This document shows, one piece after another, positions 12,828 through 25,151 of a DNA stretch of 64,000 nt. The first letter of the stretch is position 1. Each line of letters opens with the position of its first letter. Position numbers and translations under genes: made by a program. The stretch is from positions 96,072,330 through 96,136,329 of the forward strand of contig CM049307.1 in NCBI GenBank assembly GCA_026874595.1. Direction: 5' to 3'. The stretch is from Sipunculus nudus (lineage: Eukaryota; Annelida; Sipuncula; Golfingiida; Sipunculidae). The notes under the pieces were generated by a model. That model was not told the origin of the DNA and did no database searches. It saw only the letters and a program-made list of their open reading frames with translations.

Positions 12828-13005
12828 CTTTGTTGCCATGATGATGGTTCAACTGGTTCCAAAGGTCCCCGTAAGTTGTGTAATATACCAGTATCCTAAA
12901 TATTTCCTGCGATCAGCCGGTACAGGGGTCCAGAGAGCGCGGAGTGCAGTGGCAGATAGACTTGTAGCTGTCGTCTGCTATCGCAATCGTCTGCTGGAGC
13001 GAGTG
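12828..13005 (-). CDS. First exon of an unidentified minus-strand gene (M-A-T-K...)
   Basis: On the minus strand a TATATAAA lies at 13033-13026. Transcription from about 13003 gives a GC-rich leader of about 160 nt with no ATG until CATCATGG at 12839. That ATG encodes Met-Ala-Thr-Lys and is followed at once by AAG|GTACGC, a plausible donor; without splicing, a stop follows two codons later. The coding body would lie at lower coordinates or beyond position 1; I could not identify further exons. Confidence 0.4.
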
Positions 13006-13025
13006 ACGCGCAAAGCCCGGCGGTG

Positions 13026-13033
13026 TTTATATA
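13026..13033 (-). promoter_or_regulatory. TATA box of the minus-strand M-A-T-K exon
   Basis: TATATAAA read on the minus strand, flanked by CpG-rich sequence (ACCGCCGGGC downstream). It lies 25-30 bases before the GC-rich leader and about 190 bases before the first ATG. Confidence 0.4.
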
Positions 13034-13299
13034 GCACGCGAAATTGCACTCTCCACATGACATTGCCGTTTTTTACCCAAAAAATAATGTGACTTGGTGT
13101 CGTTTCAGGCTTTTAAGTCATACGGTGTACCGGACACAACTATACAGAACCGTACTGTCACAATCTACTTTACTTTCTTGTTTTCCATGGCCATATTATT
13201 CAGAATGCCACATTGTTTTATTTACCGCATTGGGTCACTTCAAGTATACTCCATATTTAGGTCACTAAAGAATATGTACAAGAGTTGATATGTCTCTAA

Positions 13300-13990
13300 A
13301 ACATAATCATAACTTTTCCAGTGGTGTCTTTGGTGTCAACCAAAATGCAGCATTGTGGGACACGTCCCCGATAAATTAAAAGTCACCTATTCATCTGTTT
13401 AGAATAAATGTGATATCTGGCTTACTGCAAATACATATGAATGAATTGTAGGTAATTCCTGCAAAGAAAGATTCTTATAACGCCTATGTGATGGATGTAG
13501 GCCATGACTTTGTTTATTTACAAGATGTTAATAAACACGGTACATACGCCTATGATGACAAACAAAAATCAAGCACCTGTAGGTGATTGCATATATATGG
13601 AAGTTGAAAGGCAATCAGTTGCAAATCGCCGTTTTCAAAACTCTAGTTCATCTGACTTGCCGCCAAGTATTTTGGCTTCTGTTGGGCACCCCGGGTTATA
13701 TTTTTACAGTTAAGTGAAAACAAAACTTATAGCCAATGAGAACGGCGTTTTCTGGCCCATCTTTAAAAGGATCAAGGTATAATAGACGTCAGGTATCGGA
13801 ATAAATCCTTTTAAAGACGCGTGTACGCTTGAGCAGAACTTTATGTTTGTGCGATAATCCTTTAGAATCGTTAGTGCGTATTGAATAGATTCACTGGGTT
13901 GAACGCCAATATATGTTGTTATACATATGCATGTATTAACCTTACGAGATTTGTCACTTAATATTAATACACAAGTGTATATATTGCGAC
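13300..13990 (+). repeat. Old duplicated block, copy A
   Basis: It is colinear with 31200-32060: shared blocks include TTATAACGCCTATGTGATGG, AATAAACACGGTACAT and CACTGGGTTGAACGCCAATAT, with heavy divergence between them. Function unknown; no reliable ORF. Confidence 0.45.
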
Positions 13991-14099
13991 ACTGTATCTA
14001 TATGAGTGTATTTGTCTTAGTATAGACACACGTGCATAAGAAATATATGTACTTTGTACAGATAAAGCGTGGAACGTTAAGAACATGATAACGTACCAT

Positions 14100-15245
14100 A
14101 CTATATACATCGCTAAATGCTGGTATCCAGGACAGTACATTTCAGATCCTCTCTCTCTTTGCATATAATCTTATGTGATTCAGGAACTGAACAAACATAG
14201 ATAGAGAGATGAGGCCAATGATCCGGTCTGCACTGTCATCAGCGAACGCGTAATTACAGTTCTCCATAACGGGTCCTGTAAACTCCTTGTTGCACCAGTT
14301 CATGAGCTGGTTAAAGCATTCCTTTTGGGATCATATTACACTGACATATATTTTATACACCGGTAAACGGTTGCATTTTAAATTAATGCTTTAATATATT
14401 GTCTCTGTGACATACTCTGCATGAAAGTGGGTGACAATTTATCCTGCATGTACCATGACCGAGACGGGCTTCCCTCTCAGTATAATGGGCGTTACATAAG
14501 GCAGATTATCTGCGGCGCCACCGTGCAGGGTCGCATTTAATAAAAGGACAAATATTTGAAATATGAACCATGATAACTTACCGCGATAGAATTCTGAAAT
14601 GATATATGACACCATGGCTGCATGATTACTAACTTTTTTAAATGACATTATATACGTAATTTATGGCTGTAATACCAGCGAAATCTAGCGTATTTACTGT
14701 TCCCTTCGATACTGCCGGCATTAACTTGCAATTTGTCAAAGCACCCAGACTGGTCTCTGTCTCAAATAGCAGTGTAGCCGGTAGTTTTGGGGAATAAAAA
14801 AAGGGGGCAATACGTGGATAGATAACCAGTTTAAAACATCCTGTGTCAAAACCTGTCCTTGAAAGTACATGCTTTCTATATACGAAAGTGAAGTTTTCAC
14901 GAAATATGAAGTAAAGACTCAAGTGGCACAATATCCAATAAAACCATATTGGAATATTTGTGTGTATTATGTGCATTAATTGAAGTTTACTTTTGGTCAT
15001 TAAGTTTTCACTATGTCCGGGTGTCTGCAGACAAATCATTGGTTGCTCACCCACGACGTTGTGTGACTGTAACTGGATTTTGTAAGGGTTGTCAACTAGT
15101 AACCACAACTAGGTGACAATCAAACTGTAAAATTGAAAATATCATAGTTTTGGCATTAGTTTACTAATTTTACTTTGAATTTTCCTTAATTTCGGACCAC
15201 GTGACAGGGTAATATAACACGCTTCCTCTAATTTTATATCCTGGC
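14100..15245. other. Intergenic stretch, no gene recognised
   Basis: It contains a 156-codon minus-strand frame (14638-15108) and, opposite it, a plus-strand frame at about 14662-14796 that reads VIPAKSSVFTVPFDTAGINL. Neither has recognisable domains or convincing splice sites, so I do not call a gene. Confidence 0.35.
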
Positions 15246-15249
15246 GTTC

Positions 15250-15512
15250 ATGCACTAAGCCAGGTGACTAATGTACCTGAAGGCCCATTGTGGGTAATCG
15301 TCCCCATTGCTGGGTCATACCACCCAGGACCCCCTCAAAAGGCGCGCTCTTTCGTGAGTGAAACACGGCCGTTAGTGCGGCCCATTCAGCCTGCAGAGCA
15401 TTCACCCTGGGATAGGGGCCGACCATGAAAATCTCGATTCGAAGAATGAGATTCGAAATCACGATCTCCCGGCTTTGAGCCGTGTGCTCCACCCCTGAGC
15501 CACAGAAGCCGG
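15250..15512 (-). mobile_element. tRNA-derived SINE (family 1), minus strand
   Basis: Read on the minus strand from 15512 it begins CCGGCTTCTGTGGCTCAGGGGTGGAGC, containing an A-box-like TGGCTCAGGGG, followed by a B-box-like GATTTCGAATCTC. A non-tRNA body then runs to about 15250. This is the head of a pol III SINE and not a functional tRNA gene. Confidence 0.6.
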
Positions 15513-16089
15513 TTACTTTAAATATATGTACCAGTCTTTAATTTGACAGTTGCAGCCACTTCAGTGATGTATTTTGTAAAGGTCAATACATTAAGAATAA
15601 AGACTACTAACCTAATCTTAGTTTTGCAACCAGTGGTATTTAGAGTTCTATGAAAACGGCATTTTGAAAATAATTCGTACTCTTTTGATTTTGCTTACTC
15701 TAAGGATTTTCCTAGAGTGACACAGAGGTTCGGAAAGTGTTGATATTTAATTCAGTTACCTGCATGAGAAAAGATTGAAAATCAACATACAGGCTCGACA
15801 CATGTAGGGCAGTATATGTGGCGCCACCAAATGCTAATTTTTGCCTTAAGTATTACAAATAAAGTAAGGCAGCACGCATAATGCGGAGAAGAGGGTTCCC
15901 CGTTCGAACCCCTCGCAGGGGCGGTAACAGGATTTTAAAATAAGGGGGGGGGCTTAAATATTAAACTAGATGTGAGAGTATACTTGGGGGGGGGGGGTCT
16001 CCAACGGTGCACGTGAAAACTTCTTGAAAATGTAGGCTGCAATGGTGCGATCTGGGAAAAGTTTTGGTACTTGATTCGATATTAATATT

Positions 16090-16326
16090 AACTTATTCAT
16101 TTTATATGGATTGTACAAATAGTATTTTTAACTAATCGCGGCACTCTCCATGGTTCAGACTGTGGCGTTCTGAAGACTGTAGAGGTAGAGTAAACCGGAG
16201 AACCCGGAGAAAACCACCGGCCTTGGACGGGCAACTACAACCCACTCTCATAGCCATTCCGGGGATCGAACCCGGGTCGCCAGAGTAGAGAGCTGAGCGT
16301 TTTACCCCTCGACTGTCCAGGCCCCC
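16090..16326 (-). mobile_element. tRNA-derived SINE (family 2), minus strand
   Basis: The same family as 23889-24142, in opposite orientation. It has GGGCCTGGACAG at the 5' end, B-box GGGTTCGATCCCCGG, the conserved body GGTGGTTTTCTCCGGGTTCT, and a tail with TTTGTACAATCCATATAAAA. It resembles SINEs with a conserved central domain found across marine invertebrates. Confidence 0.75.
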
Positions 16327-17737
16327 ATTATTAAACATGTTATTTTCTATTTCCCAACTTTTTTTAAGATCGAAAAACACACATATGGTTGTTTTTTAAT
16401 TTCAAAAAGTCGGGATAATGTATCAGCTTTGTTATATAGATCCTGTTGCTCCAGAAATACCACGCCACCCGTGTTAAATCTGTAAAAATATGGCTCAGAT
16501 TTTTCCCGTCACTGATCCAGGTTACTGTGATTGATGTTAAACAACTACCGGTAGCCTTCTGTCCACTAACAAAGACAGGCATGAAACCAACACCTTTATG
16601 ATTTTATTATAATCAGGCTATCTTACCAAACCTTTGGTTGACTGTTGATTATTGTCTCTGTATTTTGCATCAAACTCACTGTTGATTATTGTGTAGCGGT
16701 ATGTACAGTGTATGACTGTGTATACCTGCATGTTTGTTTTAAGGAAAGGCTGCGATGTCATGACTTTCTGTCTGTGTGTGCACTATTCGTTAGAGACAAA
16801 ATCAGCTGAAATGAAAATCTAACGTCAAAGAGGGTGGGGTATATTCCAATACCCCCCCTTGCAGAGAATATGTTAGAAGGGGTCATGTAGTGAGCTACAG
16901 CTTTAAGTATATCGCCAATCACTTAGGGCATGACAGCTGCAGAGCTGTACCTGGCACCCGGAGTGATAAGCTCGGGTTATTTAGGTACAGTAGATGGTCA
17001 GTATTCCCGCTAGTGACGTCAATTCGGATGAGTTATGACTTCTAGGAATGTTTGCTGGCCAGGTCAGAATATAGGGTAATGAACTCACCTACAATAGGGG
17101 TACTAAAATCAAAGTGAACATGATAATCTAAAATTATTAAGTTACTTTAAATTGAAATCATTTCTTGGGAACATTTATAGATTTTTTATTTAAGTTATAT
17201 GTTTCAGTACATGGGCAGTTTAGTGTGTAATAGTGGTAATACATTAAATGATGTGCATGGTGGATGGCACAGGTCATTAAAATATTCATAACCCATTCTG
17301 TTAATGCTGTCTTTTAAGCAGAAAAACATAAATGGAACCAGTCTTATCATTCTTATTATTCTTATATTTCATTTTAATTTCATATTTCCTATTACGTTCT
17401 AATTATTCATATATCTAAATTCTATATTCTTAATTAATGGAGGCGGGATATAAATACATTGATCACCCTACACCCACACTCCACCTGCTAAAAAGTGGGG
17501 GGCTATATACCCACACCCTTTATCGACGCTCGTGCCCACTCGCATCCCTCTATTCATGCAATCTGCGTGAATGGGTGTATGTGTTTGCATGCAGTGCATT
17601 CACGCTTGCGTGATTCTAATTATGTACATGTACATATATATGTCGTCGTGAGTGGTGCGTTTTTTGCACTTGCACTCCACCTACATGTAAAATAAATGCA
17701 AAAACAAGTTTTTTTTAGGATACCTAGTAATTTAAAT

Positions 17738-17930
17738 AAGTAGAATGGAACCTGTCTGAAAGACCACCGGTCTAATAAGACCAACTGTGTATAAAGACCA
17801 CCCTTGAGTGAACAGAAGGCATTCACATTGGTTGAAACTCACCTGTCAAATAAGACCATCTGTGAATTAATTAAGACCACTTTTGTCCAATCTGAGGGAT
17901 GGTTCCATAACACAGGTTACATTGTACTGC
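17738..17930 (+). repeat. GACCACCT-type repeat, copy 1
   Basis: Tandem variants of AATAAGACCACCTGT (about 17 bp) between TGGAACCTGTCTGAAAGACC and GTTCCATAACACAGGTTAC. A second copy lies at 20018-20665 and a related inverted one at about 21155-21330. Confidence 0.65.
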
Positions 17931-17934
17931 TATA

Positions 17935-20017
17935 GTGTGTGGATCAGAGAGTGGAGCGATCTCAGCATAATTACACAGACCAAAGACCAAAATGGTTTCC
18001 GCTGGGAAATGTAGATCAAAATAGAGAAAGGCTACAGGTATACATACTTGAAGGGAGATAAAACGTCGCCCTGGCCTGATGATCCTGACAGATATAAGAT
18101 AAACGCTTATATGTGGGACGCTTACAGAGGGTGAATACATACACTAACACACACACTCGGTGAACAGACACATGTTTGATAGACAGGTTGAATGTTATAC
18201 ATGTTTACAGGTCCTTGTTTTCCCACGGTAAAACAATGTCATCAAATCATGAAAAAAAGTTGTTGACAGAGCTGACTCGATGGCCCGTGACCATGGTCAC
18301 AATCATCTTGTTGTCTCTACAGAGTAATCTGTAGTTATTTTACGGGGTCATACTATCAGCATTATTCAGTTATAATATGCCTGTGTTATTGTTATTGTAA
18401 ACTACAAATGCTATATGTCTGGGGTTTCTTTTTACGTACATGTCTGCCTGTCTTTCAAACCATCCATCCGTCCGTGTTTCTGACTTTTTTTTCTTTTTTT
18501 TGGGTATACATTCTCTCTTATAATCCGTCCGGCCATCCACCTATATACCTCTGTCTTTCCCTCTGCCCATCACTCCATACGTCTGCTTCAGCAAATACTG
18601 AGAAAGTAATTGGCAAAAGGGAGAATAAGGGCAAAACAGAGAAATTAATTTATGTATATATACATGCATTATCTATCAGCATTGAAATACGCAAATAACT
18701 GTTTTTATCTTGACCTGTATCGCACTAACATTACAACTAAATGTATGCAACCGAAAGGCAAACGCAAAAGAAACCACCCCCCCCCCCCCCCACCCCCCAC
18801 CCCCCTACTATTTTTGTGAAAAGGGCTTTGTTAATTTTCAGAACAGTTTCTCAAAAAAATTTAGGTAAATTTTGCCACTGTTGGTGTCTATTGTTTAACT
18901 TCATTAGCTGGGGTAATAAAATAACAATATGAGCATTTAAGCATTTTAACAAAATAATGATTTTTTTACGTTTGAGGGTCTTTACTCTCACCGCCTGTAC
19001 ACAAGTTCATGACGTATGTAACCACACACTTCAAGGGCGTGTTTTTTTCAAAATTTAATTTACATTTGAACTACAGTTTTTAGCGTGATCACGCGTTGCC
19101 TGCACTTGTAGGTGCATCATGTTTGTCCGCCATTTGGGACCACACAGTAATAAGTTCTACTTTGCCCGCCATAACAGACCATAAATTTCAGCTTCCATGT
19201 ACTTTTTAACTTGCACAGTGTCCCTTCCCACGCGCGGTGAAGCTTTACGACATTTTACGACAATGCCGTTTCTTAAACCCACTTATCATCGTGATTAGAC
19301 GCAGTGATAACATGATTAATACATCGTTAGTATATCCGTCATAACTGCCTTCACTCTCACTTTTCGCAATAAATCTTTTGATAACACATTCTTGCTGAAC
19401 TATCTTTTATAATAGGTACCCGCGATTTACTACTGTATAATAGAGTGTCGTGAAATGGATCTAGCCAAATTGATGTGTTTACCGATAGATCCACAGTTAC
19501 GTATGTACCGGGGTCAGGCATTCACTGGGACATGCCGCTTCAAATACATATTTAGAGTGTCGTCTGCCACATGCACTTAACAGATGTGCATGTTGGTGTC
19601 AAGCATTTATATTACGGGGACATGTTGGTTGCTTCAATAATATGTTTACGCCAGTAGTGCGTTGTGTGGTCACACCCAACATAATATTCGGTGCTTTGTC
19701 ATATAGATGCATTTTATTTATGTGACTTGATGATTTTCCAAAATGGTTGAAAGTAGGACTGACTGTAATGTTATTTTATCTCACATAACTATACGTATCG
19801 TGATACTGAGCTCACGATACGATACACGATACGAATAATTGTTTATATATATGGGGTGCGTGTGTGTGTAGAAATGAAGTTAAGCCTTTCCTAATTAAAA
19901 ATTTATTTCCAAACAATAAATAAAATTTATTTATAAACGATTGGTAAAAAAGATGACGTTCAGCTCATATTCTACTAACGATTGTTCACCTCAGATGGCT
20001 TACGATGTCCTGAGAGA
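17935..20017. other. Intergenic stretch, no gene recognised
   Basis: It contains a TCTG/CCATCC-rich low-complexity run (18430-18590), a poly-C tract (18776-18804) and CACGATACGATA-type palindromic sequence at 19795-19840, probably remnants of hAT-like MITE ends. Confidence 0.4.
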
Positions 20018-20665
20018 CCACAGTGGAACCTGTCTGAAAGACCAGCTGTCTATTAGGACCACCTGTCTATTAAGACCAGCTGTCTATTAAGACCACAATT
20101 GAGTGAACCAAATGCATCAACATTGGTTATAACTAGTGGCATGAATCGGTTGTAAACTCACGATCGATAACTGAAATATAGAAAAAACGACCGATGATCG
20201 ATTTGTAATCGATTATTTTATGTACCGGCTATATTACCGTGTATATACTTCTTAGAATTATACATGATATATTCACCGAGTAAATTTAGTCTAACTTGTA
20301 CATCACACATAAAAGTCAAGGTAACGGTTGGTATGATGACCCTTATTCTTTGCACAAGGTTAGGTTAAAATGCTGTTCCTGTTTTGTGCCCTGTCTTTCT
20401 TATATCTCTGACAGAATAAGAATATTTTATCGAAATAATATGACTTCTTTGGATGGGCATATATTTATAATCGTTTGTGATCGATCATGCAAAACTGTAA
20501 TCGATTTTATCGATTATGAAAGAAAACGATCAATCATCGATATAATCGATCAATAAGCAAATCACTAGTTATAACTGACCTGCCTAATAAGACCACCTGT
20601 GAATAAAGACCACTTTTAGTTAGTCCCACGGGTGGTCTCATAACACAAGTTTCACTGTAAAGTGT
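20018..20665 (+). repeat. GACCACCT-type repeat, copy 2, split by a MITE
   Basis: The same family as 17738-17930: GTGGAACCTGTCTGAAAGACC at the left and GGTCTCATAACACAAGTTTC at the right. It is interrupted at GTTATAAC by the element at 20134-20567. Confidence 0.7.
20134..20567. mobile_element. hAT-type MITE with perfect 8-bp target duplication
   Basis: It starts TAGTGGCATG and ends AAATCACTA. GTTATAAC flanks both sides (20126-20133 and 20568-20575). The 8-bp duplication and TAGTG/CACTA ends fit hAT transposons. The interior is full of ATCGAT/CGATCA palindromic repeats and has no transposase. Confidence 0.75.
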
Positions 20666-21334
20666 CAACGTCACTTAAATCGGATGATCAAATATCGCCA
20701 GAGTATCAATAGCCGATAGAGACACCTGACGATATCGATACAATTGCTAACTCTGTATCGCGATGTATCAGTGAACCAGTGATTAGTTACAGTCTCAGTT
20801 GAAAGTTAAAGTGTCCTGAATCCATGGACAACCGGTAACCACGTGCACACAGCGACACCTGCTGTGCTTGGCAGATACTAAACTAAAGTGGTGAATGGTA
20901 GGTTAAAATATCTTAAATCAAGTGATCTTTTTTTTTGTATTTGACTCATATGTTGAAAGTTGGTCACTTTCTTGCATAAATTGAAAACTAATTTCCAGTT
21001 TTTCTTCTTAATATCCACATAATCTTCTGATGTTGCCTAGCATGTTTTTCTGGGACTAATATTAATATTTGTTTGCACATGCTGGTCGGGTATTGCATTA
21101 TATATTGTCATTACACCTCCGCCAAGGTGTGTACTGTGTTTTACCCGTGATGCAAACTCCAAATTAAGACCGCCAACGGGACCTCGATAAAGCGGTCATA
21201 TTTTCGAGATGATAGTCTGAATGATGTCTGATATAAAGATAAAAAACAGAAGTGGGACAGTAAAAGGTGGTCGTTATTTTAAGGTGGCCGCTAAACCGAA
21301 GTGGTCGTTGAAGCGAGGTTTCACTGTATTTGGT

Positions 21335-23888
21335 TTTTCTGTGGGCTATTTTACGCAAACTATTCTGAACTGATTCTGAAGAAATTTTGTAGAGATTTAA
21401 GATATAATCAAAAGAATAATCCATTAAATAATTGAGGCAATCCGAATCAGCATAAAATAGAAGTGAAGGAATATTATTCAAAAAAACATTTTAAAATATA
21501 AGCTAATATAATCGTTTTTCTTCTAGTAAAACATCAAGATTAGGTAGAATGTATAGGTTTTTTTTTCATTAATTTATAAATTGATATTTATTTTGGTAAA
21601 ACATTTTTGAAAAAATGTAAAAAGAATGAGACAGGCTTAGCTGAAGTGAAATAAAAACGACATATCTTGTAAAATCAGTATCTACCTGGTATCTCTATCC
21701 TGGTTATTAAGGTCAAATTCGCATGCACATCGAACCACTTTTAAACGTAGCCGGTTGGGTTTTTTTGCGTCATAAAGTTCTAAAACTGACTATATCAAAG
21801 AGAGGCTGACAAGCCCAGTCTCCTGGCAACGCGAAGTCACCTGGCAACATGACCCAAGGGAACCAAAGGTTGTTAAATAGAAATCATGCCACTTATCATG
21901 GAGGGCTGTGCTTCATATTAGGTCTTCGTCCTTTATTATTTCATGTGTCAAAATGTGTTTCAACTGTTTAGTTTTAGAGAGTAATCACCAAATTTTAAAA
22001 TGGGCAACCACTGGTGGAATGGATTCACAGCAAATAACGAGGTATATAAGTCGATGTCCTGAAACGATGGATGACGGTTGATCTGGCATTTTCTTCCATG
22101 TATTTATTTTATTTTTCTGAAGGGCAAATGTATGGAGGGCGGATAAAAGTTAAGAATAATTTATGAGAAATATGTATATTCAGTCACAATACCAAGACAA
22201 CACCGATCTTCAAGTTATTACGTCACGAGAAATCAAGAAACTGCGTTTTGATGACGCGTGGTCCAGTTCGCTCTGTCCCTTTATATTGTATGAAGATTTA
22301 GAATGAATAAAAGCGAGATTTACTGCAAACTAGCAAAGGTAGTCGTAACTTAAATTCATAATGGTTAATTGGGATCTATAAAGACAGGAATATTATAGAT
22401 GTATAAAATGGATAAGAAATACATTCACCTGTCTGTCGGTAAGTTGCTGTCGATGACACCGTAATACACGTACATATACACAGGGCTGGGACTATGTTTA
22501 TTTAGTTCGACCTAGTTCCAGCACCCCGGTAGTCGCTATTGTAGAGGGGAGGACCTGGCCAGGCTAGGACTATTATCGGGTGTCATTCCTTTCAACCACA
22601 AACAAACTGTGTTCAGCCACCCTGGGCATATCACCACGCTCACCTTTGTCGTCATGGAAACCGAACTGAAACCGGCATGGCGGGAGGTAGCGTGATGACA
22701 ATACGCGTAATCTGAACCTATATGTCTGGTTCTCAACTTGTCGGTAAATGATGAATGTTGTTAAGCTTTGTGCAAGGGTTAACGGGAACGTTCATACACA
22801 CATAGTTAAGCTAATGATGACTCCCGAGTTACCAATGTGGATCGTTCAAGCGATATAAAATTGGTCAATATTGTGGTTTTTCAAACAGTGTCAGGTATAT
22901 TAAACATTGAAGTTAATTCGAGGGGGAAAATTTTGCTTAATTTGTTTGTCCGTATGTAATTTTTATATTAAATTTATATTAAAAATATGAAATTCTTTTA
23001 AAACACTATACTTGTAATGAAAAACTTTTTTTTTATTTATATCTATATCAGATAATACACAAGAATAAAACAGGGAGAAAATAAAACGAATCGCCAGTCA
23101 GAATACATCATCCTGGACAATTCACTCCAATTCAACTTTGGCAGTTCTTCAACAAACTTTGCAGTGGGTCTCTACTTAACCTTTAATTAAGGACATGATC
23201 GACAAATTCGAGTTTACCTGAATTCTGATCGGCCATGTGTACAGGCGCTAAGACTGCGACGCTACAAGTACTGACGACACACGATACTTCGTTCACGATA
23301 TGATACATGACACGATACATATCAAGTGTATTACAGTTTAAATTATTTGCCGATCTTCTTCCTTTTCCATTGAAGGTTCACAAAAGTTGCTTATTAAACT
23401 TTTCCAAAACTAAGCATAATTTTAAATTTTATTTTAAACATTAAACTAATTTATTTATTTAAAATCCAGTGAGATGTGACCTCAGATACTATGTATACTG
23501 TTAAATGTCAGACGTTGCTTTTCATCTGATGAGCATGCAAATAGAAATCTGCATTCAAAGGAACATTCTAAGGAATGCTAGCCTCCGCCATGGGTGGGAT
23601 GCTCCCAAAATTTTTGGATTGACTTATTCAGCCCATATTTCCAGGTTCATTCCGGCATAGGTAACTTTAAAATTGTGAATATTCCTTGATGACGTTCCTA
23701 ATCCAGACCATGTACTGAGTCCGTGCCACAGTCATATCGGTTCTTCATTGGCCCATACCCGAAGTGCCCTGAAAATTTCATGAGATCCTTTCATGATTAC
23801 GTGGATTATGTCGTGAACAAACAAAAACACACACACAAACACACGGACAAAGAAGAACGTATACCCAATATGGCCTACCTCTCGATAC
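21335..23888. other. Intergenic stretch, no gene recognised
   Basis: AT-rich DNA with a GC-richer block at 22500-22740, which has a minus-strand frame of 66 codons and no recognised domain. CACGATACTTCG...CACGATACATAT palindromic sequence at 23278-23320 resembles the ends of the hAT MITEs. Confidence 0.35.
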
Positions 23889-24142
23889 AGGGCCTGGACA
23901 GCTGTGTGGTAAAACGCACGGCCTTCTTCGCTGGCGACCCGGGTTCGATTCCCGGCGTTGCAATGAGAATGGGTTGTAGTAGCCCGTCCAAGGTCGGTGG
24001 TTTTCTCCGGGTCCTCCGGTTTCCCTTACCGACTACCGAGCGCCAACATCCGAGCCATGGAGAGAGCCTCGTAATAGTTATTATAATAATAGTTTTTATA
24101 AGTTATTATAACTAGTTGTACAATCAATGTAAAATAAATAAA
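23889..24142 (+). mobile_element. tRNA-derived SINE (family 2), plus strand
   Basis: A tRNA-like head (GGGCCTGGACAGCTGTGTGG, B-box GGGTTCGATTCCCGG at 23940), the conserved body GGTGGTTTTCTCCGGGTCCT, and a tail with TTGTACAATCAATGTAAAAT and AAATAAATAAAG. The open frames crossing it in both directions are the familiar SINE translation artefact. Confidence 0.8.
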
Positions 24143-24464
24143 GTTTACATTTTCTGTCGATACGGATAAAATACTTGTCTTGTTCCGCCAATCACAGATA
24201 AGGTACACGGGTGTATCGTCAGGCCTACAGTCTCGACATCAACAGGCACATCGTAGTTAAATTTGTGTCCATACAACCATATAGCCATATAGGTAACACT
24301 TAAGTTTTGAGACAAGTGAAACAGATGGGACACAGGTCACATGCTACTATTTATTACATGACCCGGGGTCACGGTTTATCTGAAATAGAGTAGGCCTATG
24401 AATGGATTGGCTTGCTCTTGTTGACTCTAGCCAGTGTAGCCACTATGTCAGATAGCCAGAAAAA

Positions 24465-24900
24465 ATCAACCATTGTTTGATTTTCATGTATGTTTAGCAT
24501 AACCTGACGCAAAATTGTTGGAATCAGTAAATTATTTCTAAATCTGTGGCCAATCAAAGATATGTTTTCCTAATGCTCGTTGCTTGGAGGGGTAATTTTG
24601 TCGTAACTGCATTCACCGAGGATGGTGAGAAAATGAGATACACAAGCCCTGATTTTTTTTGGCCTTGTTTGACTGTAGAAACGACAAAGTCTCGGGAAAA
24701 AACTTTAATATCAGAATTTATTTTCCAAATTGTATAAAAAGAGGCCCAAACTTCAAGGGTAGAAGTGATTTAGAAAAAATAAATACAGTTACGTACACGG
24801 CAAGATCCTCCAGTTCATGGCCGTGTGACCTTTTTAACACTCACAGGACCATGAGAGATAAAAGCCAACATTAGTTTCCGAAACGTACACCAGGTGTCGT
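24465..24900 (+). repeat. Dispersed repeat, plus-strand copy (partner 44838-45250)
   Basis: It matches the reverse complement of 44838-45250, for example GAGAAAATGAGATACACAAG and CCCTGATTTTTTTTGGCCTT. Type unknown; no terminal repeats found. Confidence 0.6.
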
Positions 24901-25151
24901 ACAAGGACGGCCCGGCGTAATTTTAAAATACTCGATTATACAAATCTGAACCATTCCATCGAGAAGGGAGTGACGCTTTGTAGCTGCTCCCGAAAGTTTA
25001 AAATCTGCGCATGCGCACTACATATACTAGTATTCCACGGATATCTACCTCGACATTTCGTGAATTTAGTTTTGCTTTAAAAGTAAGTTGAGGTTTTTCA
25101 TGTGGTGCTTGTGACAACTTCACAGAACTTTATAAATATCAGAACAGAAGT

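Noticed and set aside
14638-15108. 156-codon minus-strand ORF, the longest in the window
   Set aside because: No recognisable domain, AT-driven composition, no splice or promoter support, and the opposite strand is open over part of it too.
15430-15512. Possible tRNA gene (A- and B-box)
   Set aside because: The head lacks a complete cloverleaf and continues into a non-tRNA body, as in a SINE. The same holds for 16260 and 23940.
23723-24115. 130-codon plus-strand frame and its minus-strand partner containing RRESNPGR
   Set aside because: Both run through a tRNA-derived SINE; these are the usual false translations of the B-box region.
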